DNA of 64,000 bases from DASRIA01 sp963724065. GTDB lineage: Bacteria; Actinomycetota; Thermoleophilia; Solirubrobacterales; JBBDJG01. Every line of letters begins with the position of its first letter. The first letter of the stretch is position 1. Location: the NCBI GenBank assembly GCA_963724065.1, contig CAVRTB010000006.1:1-64000 (forward strand), given 5' to 3'. Below the pieces are notes generated by a model. The model ran no database searches. It was not told where the DNA came from and saw only the letters and a list, made by a program, of their open reading frames with translations. The translations under genes and the position numbers were made by a program. Of this stretch, positions 19,091 through 26,110 are shown piece after piece.

Positions 19091-20398
19091 ATGGCTCTCG
19101 CGCACGAAGCGACCGACCTGCTGCAGCGCCTGATCCGCTTCAACACGGTGAATCCCCCGGGCAACGAGCGCGCCGCGCAGGAGATGCTGCGCACCGAGCT
19201 CGAGCGCGCAGGCTTCGGGTGCGAGCTCGTCGGCGCGACGCAGGAGCGCCCGAACCTGATCGCGCGCCTGCGCGGGCGCGGCGAGGGCCCCACGCTCTGC
19301 TACCTGAGTCACGTCGACACCGTGCTCGCCGACCCCGCGGAGTGGACGGTCGACCCGTGGTCCGGCGAGATCCGCGATGGCTACCTGTGGGGCAGGGGCG
19401 CGCTGGACATGAAGGGCCAGGTCGCGTGTGAGGTCGCGGCGGCCTGCGCGCTCGGCCGCGCCGGCTGGCGCCCCGCGCGTGGAGAGCTGCTCGTGATCGT
19501 CACCTGCGACGAGGAGGCGGGCGCGACGTACGGCGCGCAGTGGCTGTGCGCGAACGTTCCCGACAAGGTCCGCTGCGACATGGTGGTGAACGAGGGCGCA
19601 GGCGAGGTGATCGAGTTCGAGGGCCGGCGGTTCCACACGTTGTGCGTCGGCGAGAAGGGCGTCTTCCGCTTCGGGCTCGTCACCGAGGGCCGCGCCGGCC
19701 ACGCTTCCATGCCCGGCATCGGCGACAACGCGCTGCTGCGCATGGTGGACGTGCTGGCTCGGCTTGACGGCCGCCAGCCGCCGCTCGATTCCTATCCGGC
19801 CGGCGTCGCCTCGCTCGAGGCGCTGATCGGTGAGCCCGTCACGGATGTCTCCACCGCGGTTGCGCGCGCGCTCGAGTCGGAGCCGCGCCTGCGCGACCAC
19901 CTCGAGTCGATGATGCGTGTGACCCTCGCTCCCACGATGATCCGCGCGTCCGAGAAGGAGAACGTGATTCCCTCGCGCTGCACAGTGCGTGTCGACTGTC
20001 GCGTGCCACCCGGCTTGGGCGGTGAGCACGTGCGCGCCCGCGTGGAGGAGTTGCTCGGCCCCGCGGACGACACCGGGTACGCGCTGCGATTCAGCGAGGA
20101 GATCGTCGGGAACAGCTCGCCGCTCGACACCGAGCTTGCGGGCTTCCTGCGCGATTTCGTGCGCCGCCAGGATCCCGAGGCGGACCTGCTGCCGCTCGTA
20201 TTGACCGGTTTTACGGACAGCCACTGGTTTCGCAAGGCCTTTCCGGATTGCGTCGCATACGGCTTCTTTCCACAGAGAACGATGTCTCGTTTCGACACGC
20301 TCCCGTTGATACACGCGCCCGATGAGCGCATCGCGCTGGACGACATCGAGCTCGCGTCGCGGTTCTTCAACGAGCTTGCGCCGGCCGTTCTGGGTTGA
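19091..20398 (+). CDS. M20-family metallopeptidase
   Basis: A protein of about 435 residues of the ArgE/DapE/CPG2 group. Zinc-site motifs are YLSHVDTV, WGRGALDMKGQ, VTCDEEAG and the final ligand region PLIHAPDERI. The dimerisation-domain motif GRAGHASMP is present. Family members hydrolyse N-acyl amino acids or small peptides; substrate unknown. ATG 19091 is used because an earlier in-frame ATG (19061) lies inside the ArsR operator; neither has a clear ribosome site. A paralogue is encoded at 33918-35249. Confidence 0.88.
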   Translation: MALAHEATDLLQRLIRFNTVNPPGNERAAQEMLRTELERAGFGCELVGATQERPNLIARLRGRGEGPTLCYLSHVDTVLADPAEWTVDPWSGEIRDGYLWGRGALDMKGQVACEVAAACALGRAGWRPARGELLVIVTCDEEAGATYGAQWLCANVPDKVRCDMVVNEGAGEVIEFEGRRFHTLCVGEKGVFRFGLVTEGRAGHASMPGIGDNALLRMVDVLARLDGRQPPLDSYPAGVASLEALIGEPVTDVSTAVARALESEPRLRDHLESMMRVTLAPTMIRASEKENVIPSRCTVRVDCRVPPGLGGEHVRARVEELLGPADDTGYALRFSEEIVGNSSPLDTELAGFLRDFVRRQDPEADLLPLVLTGFTDSHWFRKAFPDCVAYGFFPQRTMSRFDTLPLIHAPDERIALDDIELASRFFNELAPAVLG

Positions 20399-20497
20399 GC
20401 GATCCGACCAACGCCGCAATGTGCGCACACGAATGCGCTTGCGTTGCCATCCGCCGTATGAAATAAACATCGTTCGTCCCCTAGCGAGAGGAGTGAG

Positions 20498-21055
20498 ATG
20501 TCTCCAGCGGCTCGCAAATCTTCCGCGCGTAAAAAGACAGCTCGGAAGAGCACCGCTCGGCGCAAGAGCACTGCACGCAAGTCGACGGCGCGTAAGAGCA
20601 CTGCAAGGAAGAGCACAGCGCGCAAGACGACCGCTCGGCGCAAGAGCACAGCGCGTAAGAAGAGCACAGCGCGTAAGAAGAGCACGGCGCGCAAGAGCCC
20701 GGCGCGTAAGAGCACCGCACGGAAGAAGACGGCGCGTAAGAGCACAGCGCGTAAGAGCACAGCGCGTCGCAAGAGCACCGCGCGGAAGAAGACAGCTCGC
20801 AAGTCGACCGCTCGCAAGAGCCCGGCGCGCAAGAGCACCGCACGGAAGAAGACCGCTCGCAAGAGCACCGCACGGAAGACCGCGCGCAAGAGCACCGCAC
20901 GGAAGAAGACCGCGCGCAAGAGCACGGCACGGAAGAAGACAGCTCGCAAGTCGACCGCTCGTAAGAGCCCGGCTCGCAAGTCGACCGCTCGCAAGAGCAC
21001 GGCCAGGAAGACCACGCGTCGTCCCGCCGCACGCCGCAAGAAGGCGCGACGCTGA
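20498..21055 (+). CDS. Histone H1-like Lys/Arg/Ala-rich DNA-binding protein
   Basis: A 185-residue, extremely basic, low-complexity protein built from about thirty copies of the pentapeptide (R/K)KSTA or KKTAR, ending in TTRRPAARRKKARR. It has no folded domain. Such KSTAR tails resemble eukaryotic histone H1 C-termini and the tails of bacterial HupB, AlgP and Hc1. It therefore probably coats and condenses DNA or RNA and may be acetylated or phosphorylated at Lys/Ser/Thr. Unlike HupB there is no HU domain, so the protein is all tail. ATG 20498 follows a clear GAGAGGAGTGAG ribosome site. A strong terminator follows, so it is monocistronic. Confidence 0.85.
   Translation: MSPAARKSSARKKTARKSTARRKSTARKSTARKSTARKSTARKTTARRKSTARKKSTARKKSTARKSPARKSTARKKTARKSTARKSTARRKSTARKKTARKSTARKSPARKSTARKKTARKSTARKTARKSTARKKTARKSTARKKTARKSTARKSPARKSTARKSTARKTTRRPAARRKKARR
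20525..21010 (+). repeat. Degenerate 15-base tandem repeats encoding KSTAR/KKTAR
   Basis: Units such as CGCAAGAGCACCGCA recur in tandem through the histone-like gene with synonymous variation (CGC/CGT/CGG, AAG). Such arrays often change copy number by slippage or recombination. They also create long meaningless open frames on the other strand. Confidence 0.85.
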
Positions 21056-21079
21056 TCTAGGCAACTCCAGCGCTGGAGA

Positions 21080-21104
21080 GGGGCGGCCACGGGCCGCCCC
21101 TTTT
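21080..21104 (+). terminator. Intrinsic terminator of the histone-like gene
   Basis: A perfect 9-bp stem, GGGGCGGCC/GGCCGCCCC, with a 3-base loop (ACG) is followed directly by TTTT. It lies 25 bases after the TGA. Confidence 0.9.
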
Positions 21105-21130
21105 CGTTGGGCCACTTGACCGGCTGCCGG

Positions 21131-21155
21131 GTGATACCTAGAATCTAGGTATCAC
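21131..21155. promoter_or_regulatory. Perfect 25-bp palindromic operator of padR
   Basis: Two exact 12-base arms, GTGATACCTAGA and its reverse complement, flank a single A and end 1 base before the padR ATG. TAGAAT in the centre can act as the -10 box, so bound PadR would cover the promoter. This is a textbook autorepression layout. Confidence 0.75.
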
Positions 21156-21156
21156 G

Positions 21157-21714
21157 ATGAAGCACTCGGTCCTCGGCTTCCTGATCGACCGGCCCATGCA
21201 CGGCTACGCGTTGAAGCGCGCGATGTCACCCGCGCTGCCCCTGAGCCAACGGGTGAACGACGGGATTCTTTATCCGTTGCTGCGCCGCATGGAGGACGAG
21301 GGACTCGTGCGCAAGCAGATCGAGCGCGCGAGCGGAGCGCGCGAGCGCCACGTGTACCACGCCACACTCGAGGGCCGGCACGCATTCGAGGAGTGGCTGG
21401 CAAGCTCGGACGACGAGAGCGACGAGGTCACATACGACTTCCTGCTCGGCCACCCGTTCTTGACCAAGTGCTTGTTCTTCGACAAGCTCGGGCCCGCGGA
21501 GGTGCGCGCCAAGCTCGAGCACCAACTCGTGGAGTGCGCGCGCAAGCTGGACTCGTTCCAGGCGATCCGCGATGGCATGGTCGAGCGCGATGTCGGTGTG
21601 CATCGCATCGCAGTGCTCGACCTCGGCATCGCCCAGCAGATGGAGAAGCAGCGATGGCTGAGGGACATGATCGACCAAGCTCGTCGGCGTCCGCAACAAA
21701 CGGGCGTGAAATGA
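21157..21714 (+). CDS. PadR-family transcriptional regulator
   Basis: A 185-residue protein with an N-terminal winged helix (HSVLGFLIDRPMHGYALKRAM, VNDGILYPLLRRMEDEGLV, HVYHATLEGRHAFEEWL) and a C-terminal helical Vir domain for dimerisation (LGPAEVRAKLEHQLVECARKLD). PadR proteins are ligand-relieved repressors of phenolic-acid or multidrug responses. Its own gene starts 2 bases after a perfect 25-bp palindrome, and the amidohydrolase gene overlaps its stop (ATGA). The amidohydrolase, possibly acting on an aromatic-derived acid, is thus the likely target; inference. Confidence 0.92.
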   Translation: MKHSVLGFLIDRPMHGYALKRAMSPALPLSQRVNDGILYPLLRRMEDEGLVRKQIERASGARERHVYHATLEGRHAFEEWLASSDDESDEVTYDFLLGHPFLTKCLFFDKLGPAEVRAKLEHQLVECARKLDSFQAIRDGMVERDVGVHRIAVLDLGIAQQMEKQRWLRDMIDQARRRPQQTGVK

Positions 21715-22655
21715 CCATGGAACGCGAGATCGAACGGCACGCGATCGACATGTGGGCGCCGATCGTGCCCGTCGGCGAGGTGATGCGTCACGTCGCTGAG
21801 CACTTCCCGAAGGAGATGGCCGGCTACCTCCGCGTGTTCTACAAGCACAAGCCCGACCCGGCCGAGTTCCGCAACGCGGCGGCGCGGATGCACATGAGCG
21901 ACGAGGATCTGATCGCCGCGCTCGACGCGGCAGGCATCGAGAGAACGCTGATCACCGGGTTCGACGAGTGGTCGAGCGTGCATGAGACCTTCATCCCGAA
22001 CGACATCGTCGCCGGCCTGGCGGAGCGCCACCCGGGGCGGTTCATCCCCTTCGCCGGGGCGGACGTGTTGCGCGGCATGAGCGCCGTGCGCGAGTTCGAG
22101 GAGCTCGTGCGCGACCGTGGCTTTCGCGGGCTCAGCGTGCGGCCGTTCATGATCGGGTTGCCGGCCGACGACCGCCGTTACTACCCCCTGTATGCGAAGT
22201 GCGTCGAGCTCGGCGTGCCCGTCAGCATCCACAGCTCGGCGAACTGGACGACCGTGAGCGTCAGTGACCTCGGCCATCCGCGTCACATCGACGTGGTCGC
22301 GGCGGACTTTCCCGAGCTCGAGGTGATCATGAGCCACGCCGGCTACCCGTGGGTGCTGGAGGCGTGCCTGCTCGCCTGGAAGTACCCGAACGTGTACCTA
22401 GAGCTGGCGGCGCATCGCCCCAAGTACCTCGCGGCGCCGGGCACGGGCTGGGAGCCGCTGCTGCGCTTCGGGACCACGACGATCAAGGAGAAGGTGCTCT
22501 TCGGCACTGGCTGGTTTCTGCTGGGCCGGGCACCGGCGCAGATCGTCGACGAGTTCCTCGCGCTGCCGGTCGCCGACGACGTGATGGAGATGTGGCTGTG
22601 GCGCAACGCCGAGGCGCTGCTGTCTAGAACAGCGAGCCCTGCTCCGGCTGGGTGA
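21711..22655 (+). CDS. Amidohydrolase 2 family protein (ACMSD/LigI-like TIM barrel)
   Basis: A 314-residue protein of the amidohydrolase_2 family. The N-terminal metal motif is altered to AIDMWAP rather than the usual HxH. Conserved blocks are GIERTLITG, RFIPFAGADV, GFRGLSVRPFMIGLPADD, VSIHSSAN (metal histidine), EVIMSHAGYPWV (histidine) and LFGTGW in place of the usual GxD/SD end motif. Relatives decarboxylate or hydrolyse aromatic or lactone acids. Loss of the first HxH and of the final Asp suggests different metal use. ATG 21711 overlaps the padR stop. Its 3' end overlaps the convergent radical SAM gene by 32 bases. Confidence 0.82.
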   Translation: MTMEREIERHAIDMWAPIVPVGEVMRHVAEHFPKEMAGYLRVFYKHKPDPAEFRNAAARMHMSDEDLIAALDAAGIERTLITGFDEWSSVHETFIPNDIVAGLAERHPGRFIPFAGADVLRGMSAVREFEELVRDRGFRGLSVRPFMIGLPADDRRYYPLYAKCVELGVPVSIHSSANWTTVSVSDLGHPRHIDVVAADFPELEVIMSHAGYPWVLEACLLAWKYPNVYLELAAHRPKYLAAPGTGWEPLLRFGTTTIKEKVLFGTGWFLLGRAPAQIVDEFLALPVADDVMEMWLWRNAEALLSRTASPAPAG

Positions 22656-23679
22656 GCGGAGGAGCCTCGGCGCGCTCGCGCGGGCGCCCTCGTTCCGTTG
22701 CGGCGCGCGGGCGCGGGCGCGGCGCGCGGCGCCTGTGTGCCCCGCGCGGGCGCACCGAGTCGGCGACCGCCTGGATGCGGCGCCTCTCGTCGCTGGGCAC
22801 GTAGGCGCCGCGCCGGTACAGCTCGTGGTAGCGGTCGATCAGGTCCGGACGGTACATCCGCAACCACTCGAAGAAGATGTCACGCACCTCGCCACGCAGG
22901 TGCAGCGGCATGACGGGCGCCCCGACGGCGCCGTTCTCGTGCGCGATGCGCAGGATCTCGCCGACCTGCTCGGGCGCGTCGTTGACCCCCGGGATGACCG
23001 GCGCGACGAGGATGCCGCACGGGACGCCGGCGTCGGTCATCTTGCGCACGGCGTCGAGGCGCGCACGCGGGGAGGGGGTGTGCGGCTCGGTCTCGCGCCA
23101 GACCTTCTCGTCGAGCGTGGGGACCGAGAAGTAGGCGGTCACGCCGGGGCCGGCGGCCAGCTCCGCCAGGATGTCGATGTCGCGCAGCGCGAGCGGCGAC
23201 TTCGTCACCAGCGAGCAGGGTGTGTCCGTGTCGAGCAGCGCCTCCCAGATGCCGGGCATCAGCTTGTACTTGCTCTCGACCCACTGGTAGGGATCGGTAT
23301 TGGTCCCGAGCGCGACCTGCTCACGCTTCCAGGACGGGCGCGACAGCTCCGCGCGCGCCACTTCGGGGACGTTGACCTTTACGACGATCTCGCGCTCGAA
23401 GTCGCGGCCCGCGTCCAGGTCGAGGAACTTGTGCGTGGGGCGAGCGAAGCAAAAAATGCAAGCATGGGAGCAACCCCGATACGGGTTGATCGTGAAGCGA
23501 AACGGCATCCGCGACTTCGCGGGGACCCGGTTGAGCGCCGATTTCGCCCTTACCTCGTGGAAGCGTATGTCGAGCGCCTCGGGCGCCTCGAACGTGCGAA
23601 CGACGGCGTCCGGCCCCAATCGCGGGAGCGGACGCTCGGTCTCCTTGCCAACTTCGAGGTTCTCCCAGCGCACGAACAC
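22624..23679 (-). CDS. Radical SAM protein, Rv2578c/SplB-like family
   Basis: A 351-residue protein. A 4Fe-4S radical-SAM cluster motif, CSHACIFC (Cx3Cx2C), sits in NPYRGCSHACIFCFARPTH. It is followed by the TIM-barrel blocks VALGTNTDPYQW, TPCSLVTKSPLALRDIDIL, AYFSVPTLDEKVW and LVAPVIPGVNDAPEQ. This is the widespread actinobacterial Rv2578c-type family related to spore photoproduct lyase. Its reaction is unknown. The basic, disordered C-tail ends in PEQGSLF, which resembles a sliding-clamp binding motif (QxSLF) and hints at DNA repair. It is probably co-transcribed with the HD-domain gene 32 bases upstream. Confidence 0.85.
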   Translation of the reverse strand: MFVRWENLEVGKETERPLPRLGPDAVVRTFEAPEALDIRFHEVRAKSALNRVPAKSRMPFRFTINPYRGCSHACIFCFARPTHKFLDLDAGRDFEREIVVKVNVPEVARAELSRPSWKREQVALGTNTDPYQWVESKYKLMPGIWEALLDTDTPCSLVTKSPLALRDIDILAELAAGPGVTAYFSVPTLDEKVWRETEPHTPSPRARLDAVRKMTDAGVPCGILVAPVIPGVNDAPEQVGEILRIAHENGAVGAPVMPLHLRGEVRDIFFEWLRMYRPDLIDRYHELYRRGAYVPSDERRRIQAVADSVRPRGAHRRRAPRPRPRAATERGRPRERAEAPPLTQPEQGSLF

Positions 23680-23711
23680 ATGTTCGCATACGGCCCGGAT
23701 GCTCGCGGCGG

Positions 23712-24299
23712 CTACGAGCGCCCGGCGTCGGGCTCGAGGCCCAGCTCACCGGCGCGCTCGGCGAGCGCGCCGATCACGAACTGGATGTGCTCGTCGAGGC
23801 CCATGCCGGATTCGGGCTCGAGCTCGGCCGCGCCCACCTGGACGTCGTCGCGGCTCACCCCGGCGGCGAAGCTCGGCTGCTTCAGCTTCTTCTTGACGGA
23901 CTTCGTCCTCATGCCGTGGATGCCCTCGGGGCGCACGTATGCGCATGCGGCGATGAAGCCGGCCAGCTCGTCGCACGCGAAGAGCGTCTTGTCGAGCAGG
24001 CTCTCCCGCGGGACGCCGAGGAAGTCGGCGTGCGCCTGCACGGCGTGGATCACCTCGTCCGGATAGTCGCGGCGGCGCAGCTCCTCGATCGCCATCCGGG
24101 GATGTCCCGTGCCGAGATCGGGGTAGCGCTCGTAGTCGAGGTCGTGCACGAGTCCCGCGAGCCCCCACATCTCCTCGTCGTGATCGAACCTGCGCGCGTA
24201 TGCGCGCACCGCCGTCTCGACGGCGAGCATGTGCTTGCGCAGTGAGTCGGACTCGGTCCACTCGCACACGAGCTGCCAGGCCTCCTCGCGCGTCGGCAT
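23712..24299 (-). CDS. HD-domain phosphohydrolase
   Basis: A protein of 195 residues with an HD metal-binding fold: His in SLRKHMLAVETAVRAYA, the HD doublet in GLAGLVHDLDYERYPD, histidine in TGHPRMAIEEL, and Asp in FACDELAGFIAA. Such stand-alone HD proteins hydrolyse nucleotides or phosphoesters; substrate not evident. It contains a basic patch (RTKSVKKKLKQPSF). It precedes the radical SAM gene on the same strand. ATG 24299 has no strong ribosome site. Confidence 0.85.
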   Translation of the reverse strand: MPTREEAWQLVCEWTESDSLRKHMLAVETAVRAYARRFDHDEEMWGLAGLVHDLDYERYPDLGTGHPRMAIEELRRRDYPDEVIHAVQAHADFLGVPRESLLDKTLFACDELAGFIAACAYVRPEGIHGMRTKSVKKKLKQPSFAAGVSRDDVQVGAAELEPESGMGLDEHIQFVIGALAERAGELGLEPDAGRS

Positions 24300-24439
24300 T
24301 CGCGCAGTCTAAAGAATCGCTGAAATGGCCCGGACATGGGGGGATTACGAGACGGCGGTTGGGGTAACACGGGAAATGCATCCGAAAAGGGTGCACCTCG
24401 AGAATGAAACGAACGAACTGAAATAAGGAGGGATCGGTC

Positions 24440-24595
24440 TTGATCGGCGTAATCATCGCGGTGTTGTTTGCCGCACTCGTGTACGCGCTGTGTCTCGCCC
24501 TCGGCCTTCCGGCGATCGTCGGCCTCGTCGCCGCGATCCTGGTGCTGCTTGCCGGCATACCCACCGGTGGGTACGGCCTCGGCAGACGCGGCTGA
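24440..24595 (+). CDS. 51-residue two-helix membrane protein
   Basis: A TTG start at 24440 is preceded by a near-perfect ribosome site, AAGGAGGG (24425-24432), 7 bases away, the best in the region. The product has two hydrophobic stretches, IGVIIAVLFAALVYALCLAL and IVGLVAAILVLLAGI, joined by a Gly-Pro turn, and a short GRRG tail. It resembles small stress-related membrane peptides in general form, but no family is recognised. A GC-rich terminator follows 15 bases downstream, so it is a single-gene unit. Confidence 0.7.
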   Translation: MIGVIIAVLFAALVYALCLALGLPAIVGLVAAILVLLAGIPTGGYGLGRRG

Positions 24596-24609
24596 GCTGA
24601 GCACTCGGT

Positions 24610-24639
24610 CCCGGCCGCCCAAGTTCCCGGGCGGCCGGG
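24610..24639 (+). terminator. GC-rich terminator hairpin
   Basis: An 11-bp perfect stem, CCCGGCCGCCC/GGGCGGCCGGG, with an 8-base loop lies 15 bases after the small membrane gene. There is no T-run, as is common for actinobacterial terminators. Confidence 0.7.
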
Positions 24640-24700
24640 CCTCGCATCCGGCCCCCCACCGGCAACACTAGAATCCGCGCGGCGCGCACGCGCCCGCCCA

Positions 24701-25672
24701 ATGCCCGGTGACGAATCACAAGAACTGCTCGCGCGCATCCGCTCCGGTGCGATCGACGCCCGCCGTGTCCTCGTAGCGCCCGAGCAGAACCCGGGAGCGG
24801 GCGAGGTGTCCGTCGAGGCGCTGCTTGCCGCGGAGCCCGCGATCGGCGCGATCTCGGACGGAGCATGGACCCGGATCGAGGCCGACCGTTCCGCGCGCAT
24901 CGCCGACCTCGACCCCGATCGCCGGTCGTGGATCGCGGAAGTGCTGACCTTCTGGCGCACGGCGCCGGCGAGCGTCTCGCGGGTCACCTCGCCCCACGAC
25001 GGCATGTACGCGAAGACGCCTGACAGCTACTTCCCGACGGGCGCCCTCGCGCTGCGCCGCATCCGTCTCGCGATGTTCGAGGCGCGCAAGGACGAGGTGG
25101 GGAGCATCCTCGACTTCGCGTGCGGCTACGGGCGCGCGATGCGGTACTTCCGCGCGGCCTTCCCGCACGCGAGGCTGACGGCGTGCGACATCACCGCCGG
25201 CGCGGTGGACTTCTGCGCCGAGGAGTTCGATGCGACGCCGGTCTATTCCAGCGAGGATCCGGCCGAGGTAGATCTGCCCGGCCCGTTCGACGTGATCTGG
25301 GTGGGCTCGCTCTTCACGCACATTCCCGAGGATCGCTGGCTCGGCCTCCTGGACCTGCTCGCATCGGTGCTCGCCGAGGACGGGCTGCTCGTGTTCACGA
25401 CGCAGGGGCGCAACGTGCGGCGCCAGCTCGTGTCGCGGGAGCTCGACTGGGCGCTGACCGACGAGGCGGCCGACGAGATCGTGCGCGGCTTCGACGAGAC
25501 CGGCTTCGGGTACGCCGACTGGTCCGGCGCGAGCGGGTACGGCACGACGCTCAATCGCCCCTCGTGGGTCTGCGCGCGCATCGAGGAACGCCCCGGGCTG
25601 CGCCTGATCGGCTTCCGGGAGCAGGGCTGGGGCCGGCAGGACGTCGTCGTGTGCCAGGGAACCGGGGAGTGA
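24701..25672 (+). CDS. Class I SAM-dependent methyltransferase
   Basis: A 323-residue protein. An N-terminal region of about 130 residues (MPGDESQELLARIRSGAID) precedes a Rossmann methyltransferase fold. Motif I is ILDFACGYGRAMRYFRAAFP, an acidic loop TACDITAGAVDFC follows, then motif II/III PFDVIWVGSLFTHIPEDRWLGLLDLLASVLAEDGLLVFTTQG. Substrate unknown; the helper N-terminus resembles sugar/lipid methyltransferases linked to envelope glycans. A TAGAAT box at 24669-24674 gives a short leader. The next VOC gene overlaps its stop by 4 bases (GTGA), so the two are coupled. Confidence 0.85.
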   Translation: MPGDESQELLARIRSGAIDARRVLVAPEQNPGAGEVSVEALLAAEPAIGAISDGAWTRIEADRSARIADLDPDRRSWIAEVLTFWRTAPASVSRVTSPHDGMYAKTPDSYFPTGALALRRIRLAMFEARKDEVGSILDFACGYGRAMRYFRAAFPHARLTACDITAGAVDFCAEEFDATPVYSSEDPAEVDLPGPFDVIWVGSLFTHIPEDRWLGLLDLLASVLAEDGLLVFTTQGRNVRRQLVSRELDWALTDEAADEIVRGFDETGFGYADWSGASGYGTTLNRPSWVCARIEERPGLRLIGFREQGWGRQDVVVCQGTGE

Positions 25673-26094
25673 GCACGCCGGGCCGGCAGGTTGCCGGCGT
25701 GTCGGAGCTCGTGCTCGAGGTGTCCGATCTCGATCGCTCCGAGCGCTTCTACGCGGATGACCTCGGCCTCCCGGTCGTCGAGCGGTGGCCGCACCGCGAC
25801 GCGGTCTGGGTCCTCGCGGGTATGACGCGGATCGGGCTGTGGCGGCCGCAGACCGGGCTCGAGGGCAGTCGCGGGGGCGAGCACGTCCACTTCGCGATGC
25901 AGATCGAGGATTCGCAGTTCGACAGCCGCGTCGCCGCGCTGCGCGCGCACGGTCACGAGGTGCCCGTGCACGAGTTCGGCCCCCTGGACGAGAGCGCGGC
26001 CAACAGCCGGTCTGCCTACGTCCACGATCCGGACGGGCACCTGGTGGAGTTCTGGACCGCCGACATGGCCGACTACGGCCCGCTGCCCGGCTGA
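25669..26094 (+). CDS. VOC-superfamily (glyoxalase/fosfomycin-resistance-like) protein
   Basis: A 141-residue protein of two beta-alpha-beta3 modules. First half: VSELVLEVSDLDRSERFYADDLGLPVVERW. Second half: VHFAMQIEDSQFDSRVAALRAHG and SAYVHDPDGHLVEFW. Metal-ligand candidates are the His in EHVHFAM and the Glu in LVEFW, while the first-position ligand is Glu rather than His. Family members are dioxygenases, glyoxalases or drug-modifying enzymes; this one cannot be assigned. GTG 25669 overlaps the methyltransferase stop. Confidence 0.82.
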   Translation: MSTPGRQVAGVSELVLEVSDLDRSERFYADDLGLPVVERWPHRDAVWVLAGMTRIGLWRPQTGLEGSRGGEHVHFAMQIEDSQFDSRVAALRAHGHEVPVHEFGPLDESAANSRSAYVHDPDGHLVEFWTADMADYGPLPG

Positions 26095-26110
26095 CCGGGC
26101 CCGCCGCTGG

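Noticed and set aside
20525..21010. Repeat array considered as CRISPR
   Set aside because: The repeats are tandem coding units without spacers of unique sequence, and no cas gene is present.
19792..21115. Very long minus-strand open frames (for example 58-residue LRAVFFRAV-type repeats) opposite the histone-like gene
   Set aside because: They are the complement of the KSTAR-coding repeats: low-complexity, no start signals, and they run through the M20 peptidase gene.
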